Shown here one piece after another: positions 17,572-26,465 of a stretch of DNA of 64,000 bases. The DNA is from Saprospira grandis str. Lewin (GTDB taxonomy: Bacteria > Bacteroidota > Bacteroidia > Chitinophagales > Saprospiraceae), in assembly GCF_000250635.1 (NCBI RefSeq), contig NC_016940.1:620001-684000 (forward strand). The letters run 5' to 3'. Each line of letters begins with the position of its first letter. Position 1 is the stretch's first letter. The position numbers and the translations under genes were made by a program. The notes beneath the pieces are model-generated. The model had not been told where the DNA came from. It was given only the letters and a program-made list of their open reading frames with translations, and did not search any database.

Positions 17572-18150
17572 TTACACCAAAACAGCATCAATTTTAGTGC
17601 AAAGGCGCTCAAAAATTTCTTCAATGCTGCCCATACCGGCTACTTTTTGGGTTTTTTCTTGGCCCGCATAATAGTCGGCAACAGGAGTAGTTTGTGCTTT
17701 GTAGGTCGCAATTCTGTTTTGGATAATGCTTTCGTCTTGGTCATCGCTACGGCCAGATTCTTTGCCACGGGCAAGTAGGCGCTTCACGATTTCTGCTTCC
17801 TCCACTTCTAAGGAAAGCAATTGACTTACTGCTGTACCTTTTTGAGTTAACAACTCATCTAGGGCCTCGGCTTGCGCTACTGTGCGAGGAAAGCCATCAA
17901 AGATAACGCCTTTGGCCTCGGGATGCTCGCCCATTTTTTTGGCCAACATGTTAATGGTCACTTGGTCCGGAACCAAGGCGCCTTTATCAATATAAGACTT
18001 GGCTTCTAGCCCTAGGGGCGTTTCATTTTTAATTTCTGAGCGAAAGAGGTCTCCCGTAGAAATGTGCAAAAGACCATAGCGTTCTACCAATTTTGCAGCT
18101 TGGGTGCCTTTTCCGCTACCGGGAGGGCCAAATAAAATGAGATTTAGCAT
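17572..18150 (-). CDS. adk: Adenylate kinase (short, lidless form)
   Basis: 192 residues. Adk converts ATP + AMP to two ADP. The P-loop GPPGSGKGTQAAKL, AMP-site HISTGDLFRSEIKNETPLG, and GFPRTVAQAEALDELL are clear. The LID region is the short type (LLARGKESGRSDD) without the four zinc-binding residues, as in many Bacteroidota enzymes of ~190 residues. A TATCTTTG box upstream and a terminator downstream make it a single-gene unit. Confidence 0.97.
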   Translation of the reverse strand: MLNLILFGPPGSGKGTQAAKLVERYGLLHISTGDLFRSEIKNETPLGLEAKSYIDKGALVPDQVTINMLAKKMGEHPEAKGVIFDGFPRTVAQAEALDELLTQKGTAVSQLLSLEVEEAEIVKRLLARGKESGRSDDQDESIIQNRIATYKAQTTPVADYYAGQEKTQKVAGMGSIEEIFERLCTKIDAVLV

Positions 18151-18191
18151 AATATTTTTGCGTAAAATATAGGTAAAGATGTTTTTCTCCC

Positions 18192-18199
18192 CAAAGATA
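18192..18199 (-). promoter_or_regulatory. Possible -7 promoter box for adk
   Basis: Minus-strand TATCTTTG, an exact TAnnTTTG match, 41 bases upstream of the adk ATG. No convincing -33 TTG at standard spacing. Confidence 0.5.
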
Positions 18200-18420
18200 A
18201 GGCTTTCCAGCTAATTAACCCCCTAAAAGTATAAGTTGTTCTATATAAGGCCCTAAGCAGCTGCCCTTTAGCTATATATAAAAATATATATCTACAAAAC
18301 TGCGGTTTAACAAAAAAATATTCTTTGATTTTTAGGCTTTAAGCTTTGCTAAAAAAGCAATAATTTGAGCCCAAGCTCTATTTTGCGCTTTTAAGGCCTA
18401 GTTTCTGGCCCGGCGCCATT
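18200..18420. other. AT-rich intergenic stretch, nothing recognised
   Basis: Between adk and repeat copy F. It contains AT-alternating runs (around 18277-18297) but no ORF with coding character, no RNA gene signature and no clear hairpin. Confidence 0.5.
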
Positions 18421-18608
18421 TGGCCTAGCGATGTGTAGCAGTGGCCGAAGGCCAGACCGAAGCCCGAAGGGCTGAAGGGCCGAGCAGGCTTGCGAGCTGC
18501 GGAAGGTAGCGCCTGCCGCAGGCAGGAGGCCCCAAAACAGCAGCAAGCTGCGCAAGGACAACAAGAACTTTAGTTCGTCTTCGACGACCAAAGGGAGTAA
18601 CGCCCCCA
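18421..18608 (-). repeat. GC-rich palindromic intergenic repeat, copy F with trailing module
   Basis: Canonical minus-orientation copy at 18421-18537 (GGCCTAGCGATG ... GAGGCCCCAAAA). A trailing module at 18540-18608 (GACAACAAGAACTTTAGTTC, GACGACCAAAGGGAGTAACG) is similar to one at 50088-50132. Confidence 0.8.
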
Positions 18609-18645
18609 AACCTTATTATTTCAAACCAGCTACTATATAACAACT

Positions 18646-19620
18646 ATGGGCAAAGAAGTCATTTTAATTACTGGAGCCAATGGCCAAATTGGAAGTGTAC
18701 TGGCCGAAGAACTACGCCAAATTTATGGCATAGCCAACGTCATTTGCTCCGATTTACAGGCTCCTCGACAAACGATTATTGGGCATTTTGAACAACTCAA
18801 TGTGCTAGATGCCAAACGCATGGGCGAAATTGTTCAGAAGTACAAGGTGAGCCAAATTTACCATCTAGCCGCCCTGCTTTCTGCTAAGGGAGAAGAAAAC
18901 CCGATGCTGACCTGGAATGTGAATATGCAGGGCTTTCTCAATGTGCTGCAGCTGGCCCAAAATACAGGGATTCGCAAAATTTTTCACCCCAGCTCTATTG
19001 CGGTTTTTGGCGGACGCACGCCCAAGCAAAATACCCCGCAGTTCCCCCCCCTTGAACCTTCTACTATGTATGGCATTACTAAGAAGGTGGGCGAAGATTT
19101 GGCCAATTACTATTTTGATAAGTTCCAAATCGATGTGCGAGGGATTCGCTACCCCGGCCTGATTAGCTATCAATCTATGCCTGGCGGAGGAACCACCGAT
19201 TATGCCGTGGATATTTTCCATAAAGCCGTTAATGGCGAACATTTCGACTGCTTTTTGCGGGCCGATAGCAAACTGCCTATGATGTATATGCCCGACGCTA
19301 TTCGGGCCACTTTGGAACTAATGGAGGCCCCCTTGGACCAACTGTCTATCCATTATGCCTATAACTTACAGGCCATGAGCTTTACCCCCGCCGAAATTGC
19401 CGCCGAAATTCAATTGCATATTCCCGATTTTAGTATTAGCTATACGCCCGATTTTCGTCAGGCCATTGCCGATTCTTGGATCGAGAATATTGATGATAGC
19501 CTAGCCCGAAAAGATTGGGGCTGGCAAGAAGAATATGACCTAAGCAGCATGACCAAAGATATGATTGAACAGCTGCAAAAGCGCAAGAAACCGAATTATA
19601 ACGAGACTCAATTCCTCTAA
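18646..19620 (+). CDS. L-threonine 3-dehydrogenase (short-chain, epimerase-like)
   Basis: 324 residues. An extended short-chain dehydrogenase with the NAD-binding [15 protein letters not shown], catalytic YGITKKVGE (YxxxK) and substrate-region blocks [20 protein letters not shown]. This matches the bacterial/animal-type threonine dehydrogenase (related to UDP-galactose 4-epimerases), which oxidises L-threonine to 2-amino-3-ketobutyrate. The next gene, four bases downstream, encodes the ligase that handles that product, so the pair forms a threonine-to-glycine plus acetyl-CoA route. The repeat F module ends ~40 bp upstream. Confidence 0.92.
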   Translation: MGKEVILITGANGQIGSVLAEELRQIYGIANVICSDLQAPRQTIIGHFEQLNVLDAKRMGEIVQKYKVSQIYHLAALLSAKGEENPMLTWNVNMQGFLNVLQLAQNTGIRKIFHPSSIAVFGGRTPKQNTPQFPPLEPSTMYGITKKVGEDLANYYFDKFQIDVRGIRYPGLISYQSMPGGGTTDYAVDIFHKAVNGEHFDCFLRADSKLPMMYMPDAIRATLELMEAPLDQLSIHYAYNLQAMSFTPAEIAAEIQLHIPDFSISYTPDFRQAIADSWIENIDDSLARKDWGWQEEYDLSSMTKDMIEQLQKRKKPNYNETQFL

Positions 19621-19624
19621 ATTT

Positions 19625-20812
19625 ATGTACGATAATGTAAAAGCTGGCTTTGAAGCCGAAATTCAAGACATTAAAGATGCTGGCCTTTGGAAAAGCGAGC
19701 GGATTATTGATAGTGTGCAAGCTGCCCAAATTCATACCCAAGAAGCTGGCGATGTGCTCAACTTCTGCGCCAATAACTACCTTGGCCTTTCCTCGCATCC
19801 CGCACTCATTCAGGCGGCTAAAGATGCTATCGACCAACGTGGTTATGGCCTTTCTTCGGTCCGTTTTATTTGTGGCACCCAAGATATTCACCGCGAATTG
19901 GAGCAAAAAATTGCCGAATTTCTAGGTACTGAAGATAGTATCCTCTATGCAGCCGCTTTTGATGCCAATGGGGGCGTTTTTGAACCCCTTTTGGGCAAGG
20001 AAGACGCCATTATTTCCGATCAACTCAACCATGCCTCTATTATTGACGGCATTCGCCTTTGTAAGGCCCAGCGCTTCCGCTACCTGCACAATAATATGGA
20101 GGAGCTAGAAAAGCAGTTGCAGGCCGCCGCCAATTGCCGCCGCAAACTGATCGTTACCGATGGCTCTTTCTCTATGGATGGCACCATTGCCCAACTAGAC
20201 AAAATTTGCGATCTAGCCGATAAATACGGCGCTATGGTCATGATTGACGAATGCCATTCTACAGGGTTTTTGGGCAAAACTGGCCGTGGAACCCATGAGT
20301 ACTGCAATGTTATGGGCCGTATAGACATCATTACGGGCACTTTGGGCAAGGCCCTAGGTGGCGCTTCTGGTGGATTTACCGCCGCTCGCAAAGAAATTGT
20401 GGACCTGCTGCGCCAGCGCTCTCGCCCCTACCTCTTTTCTAATACGGTGGCCCCTTCTATCGTTGGCGCTTCTATTAAGGCCCTCGATTTATTGATGGAA
20501 TCTACGGAATTGAGAGACCGCCTAGAGGAAAACACCCGCTTTTTCCGTGAGGAAATGACCAAGGCTGGCTTCGATATCATTCCTGGCGACCACCCTATCG
20601 TCCCTATTATGCTTTATGATGCCGTTTTGGCCCAAAAAATGGCCAGCCAACTTCTAGAAGAAGGCATTTATGTGATCGGGTTTTTCTATCCTGTGGTGCC
20701 CAAAGGCAAGGCCCGCATTCGGGTGCAGTTGTCGGCGGGGCACAGCCAAGAGCAACTAGAAAAAGCCATTGCTGCCTTTACTAAAGTGGGCAAAGCCTTA
20801 GAGGTCATCTAA
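19625..20812 (+). CDS. kbl: Glycine C-acetyltransferase (2-amino-3-ketobutyrate CoA ligase)
   Basis: 395 residues from the ATG at 19625; longer readings overlap the preceding gene and have no homology. A PLP-dependent alpha-oxoamine synthase: [13 protein letters not shown] at the N-terminus, [34 protein letters not shown] (PLP-Asp and His), and the Schiff-base lysine in [14 protein letters not shown]. It cleaves 2-amino-3-ketobutyrate with CoA to glycine and acetyl-CoA. Coupled to the upstream threonine dehydrogenase. A terminator follows at 20833. Confidence 0.96.
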   Translation: MYDNVKAGFEAEIQDIKDAGLWKSERIIDSVQAAQIHTQEAGDVLNFCANNYLGLSSHPALIQAAKDAIDQRGYGLSSVRFICGTQDIHRELEQKIAEFLGTEDSILYAAAFDANGGVFEPLLGKEDAIISDQLNHASIIDGIRLCKAQRFRYLHNNMEELEKQLQAAANCRRKLIVTDGSFSMDGTIAQLDKICDLADKYGAMVMIDECHSTGFLGKTGRGTHEYCNVMGRIDIITGTLGKALGGASGGFTAARKEIVDLLRQRSRPYLFSNTVAPSIVGASIKALDLLMESTELRDRLEENTRFFREEMTKAGFDIIPGDHPIVPIMLYDAVLAQKMASQLLEEGIYVIGFFYPVVPKGKARIRVQLSAGHSQEQLEKAIAAFTKVGKALEVI

Positions 20813-20832
20813 TGGCAATTGGCTATAAGGAG

Positions 20833-20868
20833 AAAGGTCCAGAACTGCTGTTTTGGACCTTTTTCTTT
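20833..20868 (+). terminator. kbl operon terminator
   Basis: Stem AAAGGTCC/GGACCTTT followed by TTTCTTTT, 21 bases after the kbl stop; it runs directly into repeat copy G. Confidence 0.8.
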
Positions 20869-21008
20869 TGGGGCCTGCCGCCTTCGGCGGCCGGGCTGTG
20901 CACTGGCTCGCTGTTCGCTCGGCCCATCGCTTTTTCGCTTCGCTCAAAAGCTCGGTCTGGCCTACGGCCAGCAGTTACCATCCCTAGGCCTGCGGGCCTT
21001 CGGCCCTG
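20867..21008 (+). repeat. GC-rich palindromic intergenic repeat, copy G
   Basis: Plus orientation (TTTTGGGGCCTGCCGCC at the left). Forms a convergent pair with copy H, so the GGGGCC ends point outward. Confidence 0.85.
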
Positions 21009-21034
21009 CAAAACCTAAATATTTGGTCCAATTG

Positions 21035-21202
21035 CGAAGGGCGCGCAGCGCCTCGGCTGAGGGATGGATAGCAGGGCCGCCGAAGGCGGCAGACCCAAGG
21101 CCTTTTTTGCGAAGCGAAAAGGCCTGCAGGGCCGAGCAGAGCTGCGAGCTGCGGCACAGCCCGACCCGCAGGCCCAGCGGGCCGAAGGGGCAGCCCCAAA
21201 AC
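21035..21202 (-). repeat. GC-rich palindromic intergenic repeat, copy H
   Basis: Minus orientation, ending in GGCAGCCCCAAAA. Together with copy G it makes a ~335-bp inverted-repeat unit filling the gap between kbl and the STAS-like genes. Confidence 0.85.
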
Positions 21203-21251
21203 CTTCATTTTGTGCACCTACTGCATTTTTTTAGCTGCAGGGCGGCTAGGC

Positions 21252-21665
21252 TTAGACAATTCTGCTTGGGAGTTGGAGCAGCCAGTGCACAGCCTGCTCT
21301 TCTTGGCCAAACAATTTTACATTATGATTATTTGTGCTCACACTCATGACAAAATTGCCAATCATTCGAGAAAGGAAATTGGGGGTGACCAAAGCTGTGC
21401 CCAAGATATAAGGCGCATAAGTTTTCATTTGTTCACTTTTGAGAAAATCTCTTTCCGCCTTACCCATTTTTTGGCTACCGCTAAAGTCCGTGAGCATGCG
21501 CAACGCTTGTTTTCTTTCTATAGCGAGTTGCTTGATAAACTCAAAGTTAGCGATCATCAGATCAAGCTGTATGGCTTGAGGGTCGGTGGTTACGGTATGT
21601 ATAACACCGTCTTTTCGGAGGTAATAAATGGTTGGGCCAACTTGGCCAAGTTCCTTCAAGTTCAT
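21252..21665 (-). CDS. STAS/SpoIIAA-like small protein (paralog 3)
   Basis: 137 residues. It has the family layout: N-terminal strand pair (IYYLRKDGVIHTVTT), helix with MIANFEFIKQLAIERKQ, strand plus signature helix RMLTDFSGSQKMGKAERDF, then ALVTPNFLSRMIGNFVM and the final VKLFGQEEQAVHWLLQL. It lies 7 bp after paralog 4 and is the last gene of a three-gene unit (22531 to 21252). It is closer to paralogs 4 and 5 than to the 28-30 kb array (shared GPTxYxxRxDGxI start). Role unknown; STAS folds typically mediate partner switching. Confidence 0.72.
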   Translation of the reverse strand: MNLKELGQVGPTIYYLRKDGVIHTVTTDPQAIQLDLMIANFEFIKQLAIERKQALRMLTDFSGSQKMGKAERDFLKSEQMKTYAPYILGTALVTPNFLSRMIGNFVMSVSTNNHNVKLFGQEEQAVHWLLQLPSRIV

Positions 21666-21672
21666 AACTGCC

Positions 21673-22083
21673 TTATAATTGGTCTAGCCATTTAACGGCC
21701 TTGGGGACCGCCATAAATATTTTGATAGGGTATTTATTGGGCCCTTTTTTACTAATACCGACCATAAAGTTGCCAATAAGAGTGGATAATCGGCTATTGG
21801 TGAGTAGGGCCACGGCCTCTATATATTGCCCGTAATTATCATTGAGGTAACTACTTTTGATAAGGGCCTTGGCTTCTTTATCCAGCTTATTTGCCTGCGT
21901 AAAATTGATGAGGAGTTTGACGGGTTCCTTCTTTTCAGAAGCAATCTTTTTAATAAACTCAAAATTGGCGATAAACACCTCTTTAGTCACCACTGTGGGC
22001 TCAAAACTTTCGGTATAAATGATGCCATCGGGGCGTTGGAAGTAGTGCGTGGGGCCAGCTACTCCTATTTTTTCAGTTTGCAT
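21673..22083 (-). CDS. STAS/SpoIIAA-like small protein (paralog 4)
   Basis: 136 residues. Key blocks: GVAGPTHYFQRPDGIIYTE, KEVFIANFEFIKKIASEKK, VKLLINFTQANKLDKEAKAL, VALLTNSRLSTLIGNFMVG and YPIKIFMAVPKAVKWL. The strand-then-LxKxA helix in the middle corresponds to the site that in true anti-sigma antagonists carries the phosphorylated serine; here no fixed serine is conserved between paralogs. Middle gene of the three-gene unit, 46 bp after paralog 5. Confidence 0.72.
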   Translation of the reverse strand: MQTEKIGVAGPTHYFQRPDGIIYTESFEPTVVTKEVFIANFEFIKKIASEKKEPVKLLINFTQANKLDKEAKALIKSSYLNDNYGQYIEAVALLTNSRLSTLIGNFMVGISKKGPNKYPIKIFMAVPKAVKWLDQL

Positions 22084-22129
22084 ATTGTTGAGATTGGGGA
22101 AATACTTAGGGGAGACTTATTTTATTACT

Positions 22130-22531
22130 CTATAACGCTTTTAACCAGTCTAGAGCTGCAACTTCATTAGTAAAAACTTTTATTGGACGAGCCTGCTTTC
22201 TCAATCCAATAATAAAATTCCCTAACATCTTAGATAACTGATTAGGGGTCAACAAAGCTGAGCCTACAACATATTGATCATAAGACTTAGCCTCTTCGCT
22301 TCGCATATACTCTCGAGCACAACGGTTTAGACGTTGCATTTTAGAAGACTCTGCAAACACCTTAAGCGGACGACCTAAATCAAGCGATATTTTTTGCACC
22401 AATTCAAAGTTTTCTTGCATTACCTCCTTAGTTAAAGGCATACTATTCACAGTCTTAATATAAATAATGCCGTCAACACTCAAAAAAAACACACTGTTTT
22501 GAGTTTCTCCTAGTTTTTGCAGCTCATCCAT
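22130..22531 (-). CDS. STAS/SpoIIAA-like small protein (paralog 5)
   Basis: 133 residues. First gene of the three-gene unit. Blocks: NSVFFLSVDGIIYIKTVNSM, LTKEVMQENFELVQKISLDL, LKVFAESSKMQRLNRCAREYM, YVVGSALLTPNQLSKMLGNF and IKVFTNEVAALDWLKAL. More AT-rich than paralogs 3 and 4. The conserved ALLTPNxLSxMxGNF block, shared with paralogs 3 and 4 and with the pair at 2.7-3.6 kb, marks a sub-family distinct from the tandem array at 28-30 kb. Confidence 0.72.
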   Translation of the reverse strand: MDELQKLGETQNSVFFLSVDGIIYIKTVNSMPLTKEVMQENFELVQKISLDLGRPLKVFAESSKMQRLNRCAREYMRSEEAKSYDQYVVGSALLTPNQLSKMLGNFIIGLRKQARPIKVFTNEVAALDWLKAL

Positions 22532-22607
22532 AACTTCAGTTGATATTTATTAGGCTTTAAAGTTAATGTTTTTCAGGCAAGCCAAAAAGTTTTGTGACCT
22601 AAATTAC

Positions 22608-22642
22608 AAAACGCAAACTGTCGCTAAAACCGTTTGCGTTTT
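22608..22642 (-). terminator. Possible terminator of the DUF3298 gene
   Basis: Inverted repeat AAAACGCAAAC/GTTTGCGTTTT with a 13-base loop, followed on the minus strand by a T-rich stretch; about 65 bases after the stop at 22706. Confidence 0.55.
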
Positions 22643-22705
22643 GGGCTACTCTTCTAAAGAAAAAGCCGTTTTCTCAGATCCCAAGTTGTATAGCTAAAAA
22701 AACAG

Positions 22706-23566
22706 CTATAAAACAGCCTCTTGTCTCAAAATTGGCAAGATGGCCTGATAAGGCAACTCAAATTCTATCGTTCCCATAGAATAGGGCGCAATGTCATAAG
22801 GATTAAAACAAAAAGCAATGCCCGTTTTCCCCAAAGCAAAGTTCCTGGGCAATAAAAAACGCCCCGAAGGAAACTCATAAGCGGTCTCTCCCATCGGTTT
22901 GTCTGCCGGAATCTCCCGAGCCATCCGAAAATATCGCTCGGCTGTCTGCAATAGTTCTTGCTGATAGCCCTCTACAAAGATGTCTTCTAAGGCCAGCAAT
23001 TTGGCCGTTTTCAAGTCAAAGTTGAAGTAACGGGTGTAGCTGTTCGGATGAGCGCCCCCTGTAAAGTTGGCCTCATGCAATTGCAAAGATAAAATCCGAT
23101 TGCTGTTCAAAACAACCTTGATCTCTACCTCACAGGTCCAACGATTGGGCAAAACTAACTGCTTTTTCATCTCCTCCTTGGCCATCTCATACTCCCGGAT
23201 AAAAGCATCCAATCGCTGCTGCAAATTATCATAAGCAATCTCCCCCGCATCATTGAGCAACATGATTTCATAAATCACCGCATTGATGCTGTCTTTCACT
23301 TCCGCAGCCTTAAAATCCGTAATCTTCGGATAACTCAAACGAATCTGCGTCACCTGCGCCTCCTCCCCAAAGGGCTCTACCTCCCTGGCCAAAATCACCT
23401 GCTCATAATCTGCCGTATCTCCCGAAACCTGCAACTGAAAACCCGGCCCAGCATCTCGCTCTACCGCCAAACTCGCCTTGCTGTCCACTACCGCCGCCGG
23501 CTGATCTGACTGACAAGCCACGAAAAAAAGGCAAAACAAGCAACAACTTCCTAATAAATATCGCAT
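22706..23566 (-). CDS. DUF3298/RsiV-like lipoprotein
   Basis: 286 residues from the ATG at 23566; the open frame further upstream runs through repeat copy I and is not coding. The N-terminus MRYLLGSCCLFCLFFVACQS is a lipoprotein signal with a lipobox ending at Cys18. The rest is a DUF4163/DUF3298-type periplasmic domain: YEIMLLNDAGEIAYDNLQQ, VLNSNRILSLQLHEANFTGG followed by AHPNSYTRYFNFDLKT, LLALEDIFVEGYQ, and a final FCFNPYDIAPYSMGTIEFEL. In RsiV this domain binds lysozyme; in other members the ligand is unknown. Monocistronic. Confidence 0.85.
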   Translation of the reverse strand: MRYLLGSCCLFCLFFVACQSDQPAAVVDSKASLAVERDAGPGFQLQVSGDTADYEQVILAREVEPFGEEAQVTQIRLSYPKITDFKAAEVKDSINAVIYEIMLLNDAGEIAYDNLQQRLDAFIREYEMAKEEMKKQLVLPNRWTCEVEIKVVLNSNRILSLQLHEANFTGGAHPNSYTRYFNFDLKTAKLLALEDIFVEGYQQELLQTAERYFRMAREIPADKPMGETAYEFPSGRFLLPRNFALGKTGIAFCFNPYDIAPYSMGTIEFELPYQAILPILRQEAVL

Positions 23567-23593
23567 ATATATGGTATTAAATGTATAATCTTC

Positions 23594-23735
23594 TTTTGGG
23601 GCCTCCTGCCTGCGGCAGGCGCTACGTTGCGGGGCTCGCAGGTCTGCTCGGCCCTTCAGCGCTGCGCGCTTCGGTCTGGCCTTCGGCCACCCGCTCCACA
23701 TCGCTAGGCCTGCGGCCCTTCGGGCCTGCAAAACG
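23594..23735 (+). repeat. GC-rich palindromic intergenic repeat, copy I
   Basis: Plus orientation; GGGGCC end lies about 30 bases upstream of the lipoprotein start at 23566. Right end has CACATCGCTAGGCC plus an extra GC palindrome (GCGGCCCTTCGGGCCTGC). Confidence 0.85.
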
Positions 23736-23875
23736 CCAAAAATAAAGGCGCAGCAGCATCTAATTGCGATGTCCTACCCTAAAAAAAAACTTCTGGCCAC
23801 TAAAGTTCCCTAAAAAAGAGCCCCGCAAAAATGCCTAAAAGTTGGCCAACAAAGGCAATTTTCGTTCAACTTCTT

Positions 23876-23883
23876 TATCTTTG
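23876..23883 (+). promoter_or_regulatory. Possible -7 promoter box for rimO
   Basis: TATCTTTG, exact match to TAnnTTTG, 46 bases upstream of the rimO ATG. A TTG at 23842 is too far for the usual -33 spacing. Confidence 0.5.
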
Positions 23884-23929
23884 CGCCTACCCTAATCGGA
23901 ATTAGGGCCAAAAATTAGAACAAAAGAGA

Positions 23930-25255
23930 ATGAAAACCAAAAAGATAGGAAAGGATAAGGTCAATGTGATCACCATGGGTTGCTCCAAAAATATGGTCGA
24001 CTCTGAAATCCTTATGCACCAACTCCGCGTCAACGATTTTGAGGTCAGCCACGATAGCGAAGAGGATGATTCAGATATTATTATTATCAATACTTGCGGC
24101 TTTATCGATAGAGCCAAAGAAGAATCTATCAATGCTATCCTCGCCTATGCCGACGAAAAAGCAGAGGGCAATATCGAAAAGCTATACGTAACGGGCTGCC
24201 TCTCCGAACGCTATAAAGAGGATCTCCAAAAAGAAATCCCCGAAGTAGACGCCTTTTTTGGTACCCTAGAACTCCCCGCCCTACTCGAAAAACTAGAGGC
24301 TGATTATCGCCAAGATTTATTAGGCGAACGCATGCTCATGACTCCCCCGCATTATGCCTATGTCAAAATCTCAGAAGGCTGTAACCGTAGCTGCTCTTTT
24401 TGTGCTATCCCCCTTATGCGTGGCAAACACATTTCTAAACCTATCGAAGATTTGGTCCAAGAGGTAAAAGGCTTGGTCAAAAATGGCGTGAAGGAAATTA
24501 TGCTGATCGCCCAAGAACTTACCTACTATGGCCTCGATATTTATAAGGAACGCCGCCTAGCTCAACTCCTACAGGCCCTCAATGATATTGACGGCCTAGA
24601 ATGGATCCGCCTACACTATGCCTATCCCTCTAAGTTCCCCAGCGATGTTTTTGACGCTATCCGAGAATTACCCAAAGTCTGTAATTATCTGGATATGCCC
24701 CTGCAACATATCAATACAGAGGTGCTCAAAAGAATGCGCCGCCAAATCGATCGCCAAGGAACCAAAGAGGTCATTGAAGAAGCCCGCCGCCGAGTGCCCG
24801 GCATTGCCGTACGCACCACTTTCCTCGTCGGCTTCCCTGGCGAAACCGAAGAAGAGTTTGAAGACCTACTCGCCTTTATCGAAGAAATGCGCTTCGAAAG
24901 AGTAGGCGTTTTCCAATACTCTCATGAAGAAAATACCCTGGCCCACCAACTAGAAGACAACATTAGCCCTGAGGTAAAAACCGAACGCGCCAACCGCCTC
25001 ATGCAGGCCCAACAAGCCATTTCCTTTGAACTGAACCAAGAAAAAATTGGCCAAAAACTCAAAGTATTGGTAGACCGCATAGAAGGTGGCTACTTTGTAG
25101 CCCGTAGCGAGTTCGACTCTCCCGAAGTAGATAATGAGGTCCTTATCGAAATGCAAGAAAATGACTACCTTCGCCTTGGAGACTTTGCCTGGGTAGAAAT
25201 TACCGATGCTACCGAATACGACCTCTTCGCAAAGATTCTTCCTAAAGAAAAATAA
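23930..25255 (+). CDS. rimO: Ribosomal protein S12 methylthiotransferase RimO
   Basis: 441 residues. A radical-SAM methylthiotransferase that adds a methylthio group to an aspartate of ribosomal protein S12. The N-terminal UPF0004 domain carries the three cysteines of the second iron-sulfur cluster (TMGCSKNMVDSE, NTCGFIDRAKEES, VTGCLSERY). The radical-SAM CxxxCxxC lies in SEGCNRSCSFCAIPLMRG. A C-terminal TRAM domain (~375-441) binds the target. The GCSKNxVDSE and GFID patterns separate RimO from MiaB. Followed by a terminator, then accD on the same strand. Confidence 0.96.
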   Translation: MKTKKIGKDKVNVITMGCSKNMVDSEILMHQLRVNDFEVSHDSEEDDSDIIIINTCGFIDRAKEESINAILAYADEKAEGNIEKLYVTGCLSERYKEDLQKEIPEVDAFFGTLELPALLEKLEADYRQDLLGERMLMTPPHYAYVKISEGCNRSCSFCAIPLMRGKHISKPIEDLVQEVKGLVKNGVKEIMLIAQELTYYGLDIYKERRLAQLLQALNDIDGLEWIRLHYAYPSKFPSDVFDAIRELPKVCNYLDMPLQHINTEVLKRMRRQIDRQGTKEVIEEARRRVPGIAVRTTFLVGFPGETEEEFEDLLAFIEEMRFERVGVFQYSHEENTLAHQLEDNISPEVKTERANRLMQAQQAISFELNQEKIGQKLKVLVDRIEGGYFVARSEFDSPEVDNEVLIEMQENDYLRLGDFAWVEITDATEYDLFAKILPKEK

Positions 25256-25258
25256 AAT

Positions 25259-25303
25259 AAGCCTTCCCCCAAGCGATTGTTTAGGGGAAGGCTTCTCCTT
25301 TTT
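25259..25303 (+). terminator. rimO terminator
   Basis: Stem AAGCCTTCCCC/GGGGAAGGCTT with a T-rich tail directly after the rimO stop. Confidence 0.85.
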
Positions 25304-25369
25304 GCATCCTATAGATGCACCACAGATCATCCAAAACCATCGGCCTGACCGAAGAAAAATGAATTGCCT

Positions 25370-26221
25370 ATGAGTTGGTTTAAAAGAGACAATAAAGGTA
25401 TTACTACCTCTACCCGAGAAAAGAAAGAAGCCCCAGAAGGTATTTGGCACCAATGCGGAAAATGCCAACACCGGGTTACCGTAAAAGACCTTAGAGAAAA
25501 TCTCTATGTTTGCCCTAGCTGTAATCATCATGAACGCCTAGGCTCTGGCGACTACTTCGAACTCTTCTTTGATGATGGAAAATACAAGGAGTTGTTTGAT
25601 AATATCGCCGCCGTAGATTCTATCAACTTTGTAGACCTTAAACCCTACACCGAACGGCTAGAGGCTGCCCGCAAAAAAACAGGCCTAGTCGATGCCCTTA
25701 GCGTAGCCAAGGGAAAGGTCCAAAAAAATGACCTCGTTATTGCCGCTATGGATTTCTCTTTTATTGGAGGTTCTATGGGCGCTGTAACTGGCGAAAAAAT
25801 TGCCAAGGCGATTGATTACTGTATCAAACACCGCTGCGCTTTCATGATTATCTCTAAGTCTGGTGGCGCCCGCATGATGGAATCAGCCTTCTCTCTCATG
25901 CAAATGGCCAAAGTATCTGCTAAGCTTACTCAGTTGGCCGATGCCCGCTTGCCTTACCTTTCTTTTATGACCGACCCCACTACTGGAGGTGTTACGGCTT
26001 CTTTTGCTATGTTGGGCGACTTTAATTTCTCAGAACCCGGCGCCCTGATTGGCTTTGCCGGCCCCCGTATCGTTAAAGAAACGATTAAGGTAAAGGAATT
26101 GCCCGAAGGCTTCCAAAGAGCAGAGTCTCTTCTCCATAATGGCTTCCTCGATTTTATTGTGGAACGCAAAGATCTTAAAGATAAGGTGGGCGATATCCTT
26201 ACCCTCTTTAAAAAAATCTAA
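25370..26221 (+). CDS. accD: Acetyl-CoA carboxylase carboxyltransferase subunit beta
   Basis: 283 residues from the ATG at 25370 (MSWFKRDNKG); a TTG two codons earlier is less likely. It forms the carboxyltransferase with AccA and transfers carboxyl from biotin to acetyl-CoA, starting fatty-acid synthesis. An N-terminal four-cysteine zinc ribbon is seen in WHQCGKC and YVCPSCNHH. The crotonase-like core has SFIGGSMGAVTGEKI, SGGARMMES and DPTTGGVTASFA. The alpha subunit gene is not in this window. A strong terminator follows. Confidence 0.97.
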   Translation: MSWFKRDNKGITTSTREKKEAPEGIWHQCGKCQHRVTVKDLRENLYVCPSCNHHERLGSGDYFELFFDDGKYKELFDNIAAVDSINFVDLKPYTERLEAARKKTGLVDALSVAKGKVQKNDLVIAAMDFSFIGGSMGAVTGEKIAKAIDYCIKHRCAFMIISKSGGARMMESAFSLMQMAKVSAKLTQLADARLPYLSFMTDPTTGGVTASFAMLGDFNFSEPGALIGFAGPRIVKETIKVKELPEGFQRAESLLHNGFLDFIVERKDLKDKVGDILTLFKKI

Positions 26222-26243
26222 TCGCCTAGCGAAAAGATGATGT

Positions 26244-26281
26244 AAAGCCGCATACTCTCTCTTAGAGTATGCGGCTTTTCT
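26244..26281 (+). terminator. accD terminator
   Basis: Perfect 15-bp stem AAAGCCGCATACTCT/AGAGTATGCGGCTTT with a T-rich tail. Confidence 0.9.
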
Positions 26282-26303
26282 ATTTGGCCCTATTTGCAGC
26301 GGA

Positions 26304-26446
26304 CAGGCGGCGAAGCCGCCGCAGGCCTAGCGATGTGCAGCAGTGGCCGAAGGCCAGACCGAGCAGGCTTTGCCTGCGAAGGGCCGAGCGAACAGCGAGC
26401 TGCGAAACGTAGCGCCGAGGAGCGAAGCGAGGCGGAGGCCCCAAAA
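26304..26446 (-). repeat. GC-rich palindromic intergenic repeat, copy J
   Basis: Minus orientation: GGCCTAGCGATG near the left and GGAGGCCCCAAAA at the right, 20 bp from the stop of the kinase-RapZ gene. It contains the GGCGGCGAAGCCGCC palindrome as an added left module. Confidence 0.85.
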
Positions 26447-26465
26447 CAACTTAAAAACAAACCGC

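Noticed and set aside
18181-18645. Possible small RNA or riboswitch in the AT-rich gap between adk and the threonine dehydrogenase gene
   Set aside because: No conserved fold, terminator or promoter pair could be identified by eye.
20812-21349. ORF of 176 codons downstream of kbl
   Set aside because: Runs through the convergent repeats G and H; the terminator of kbl and the repeat explain the sequence.
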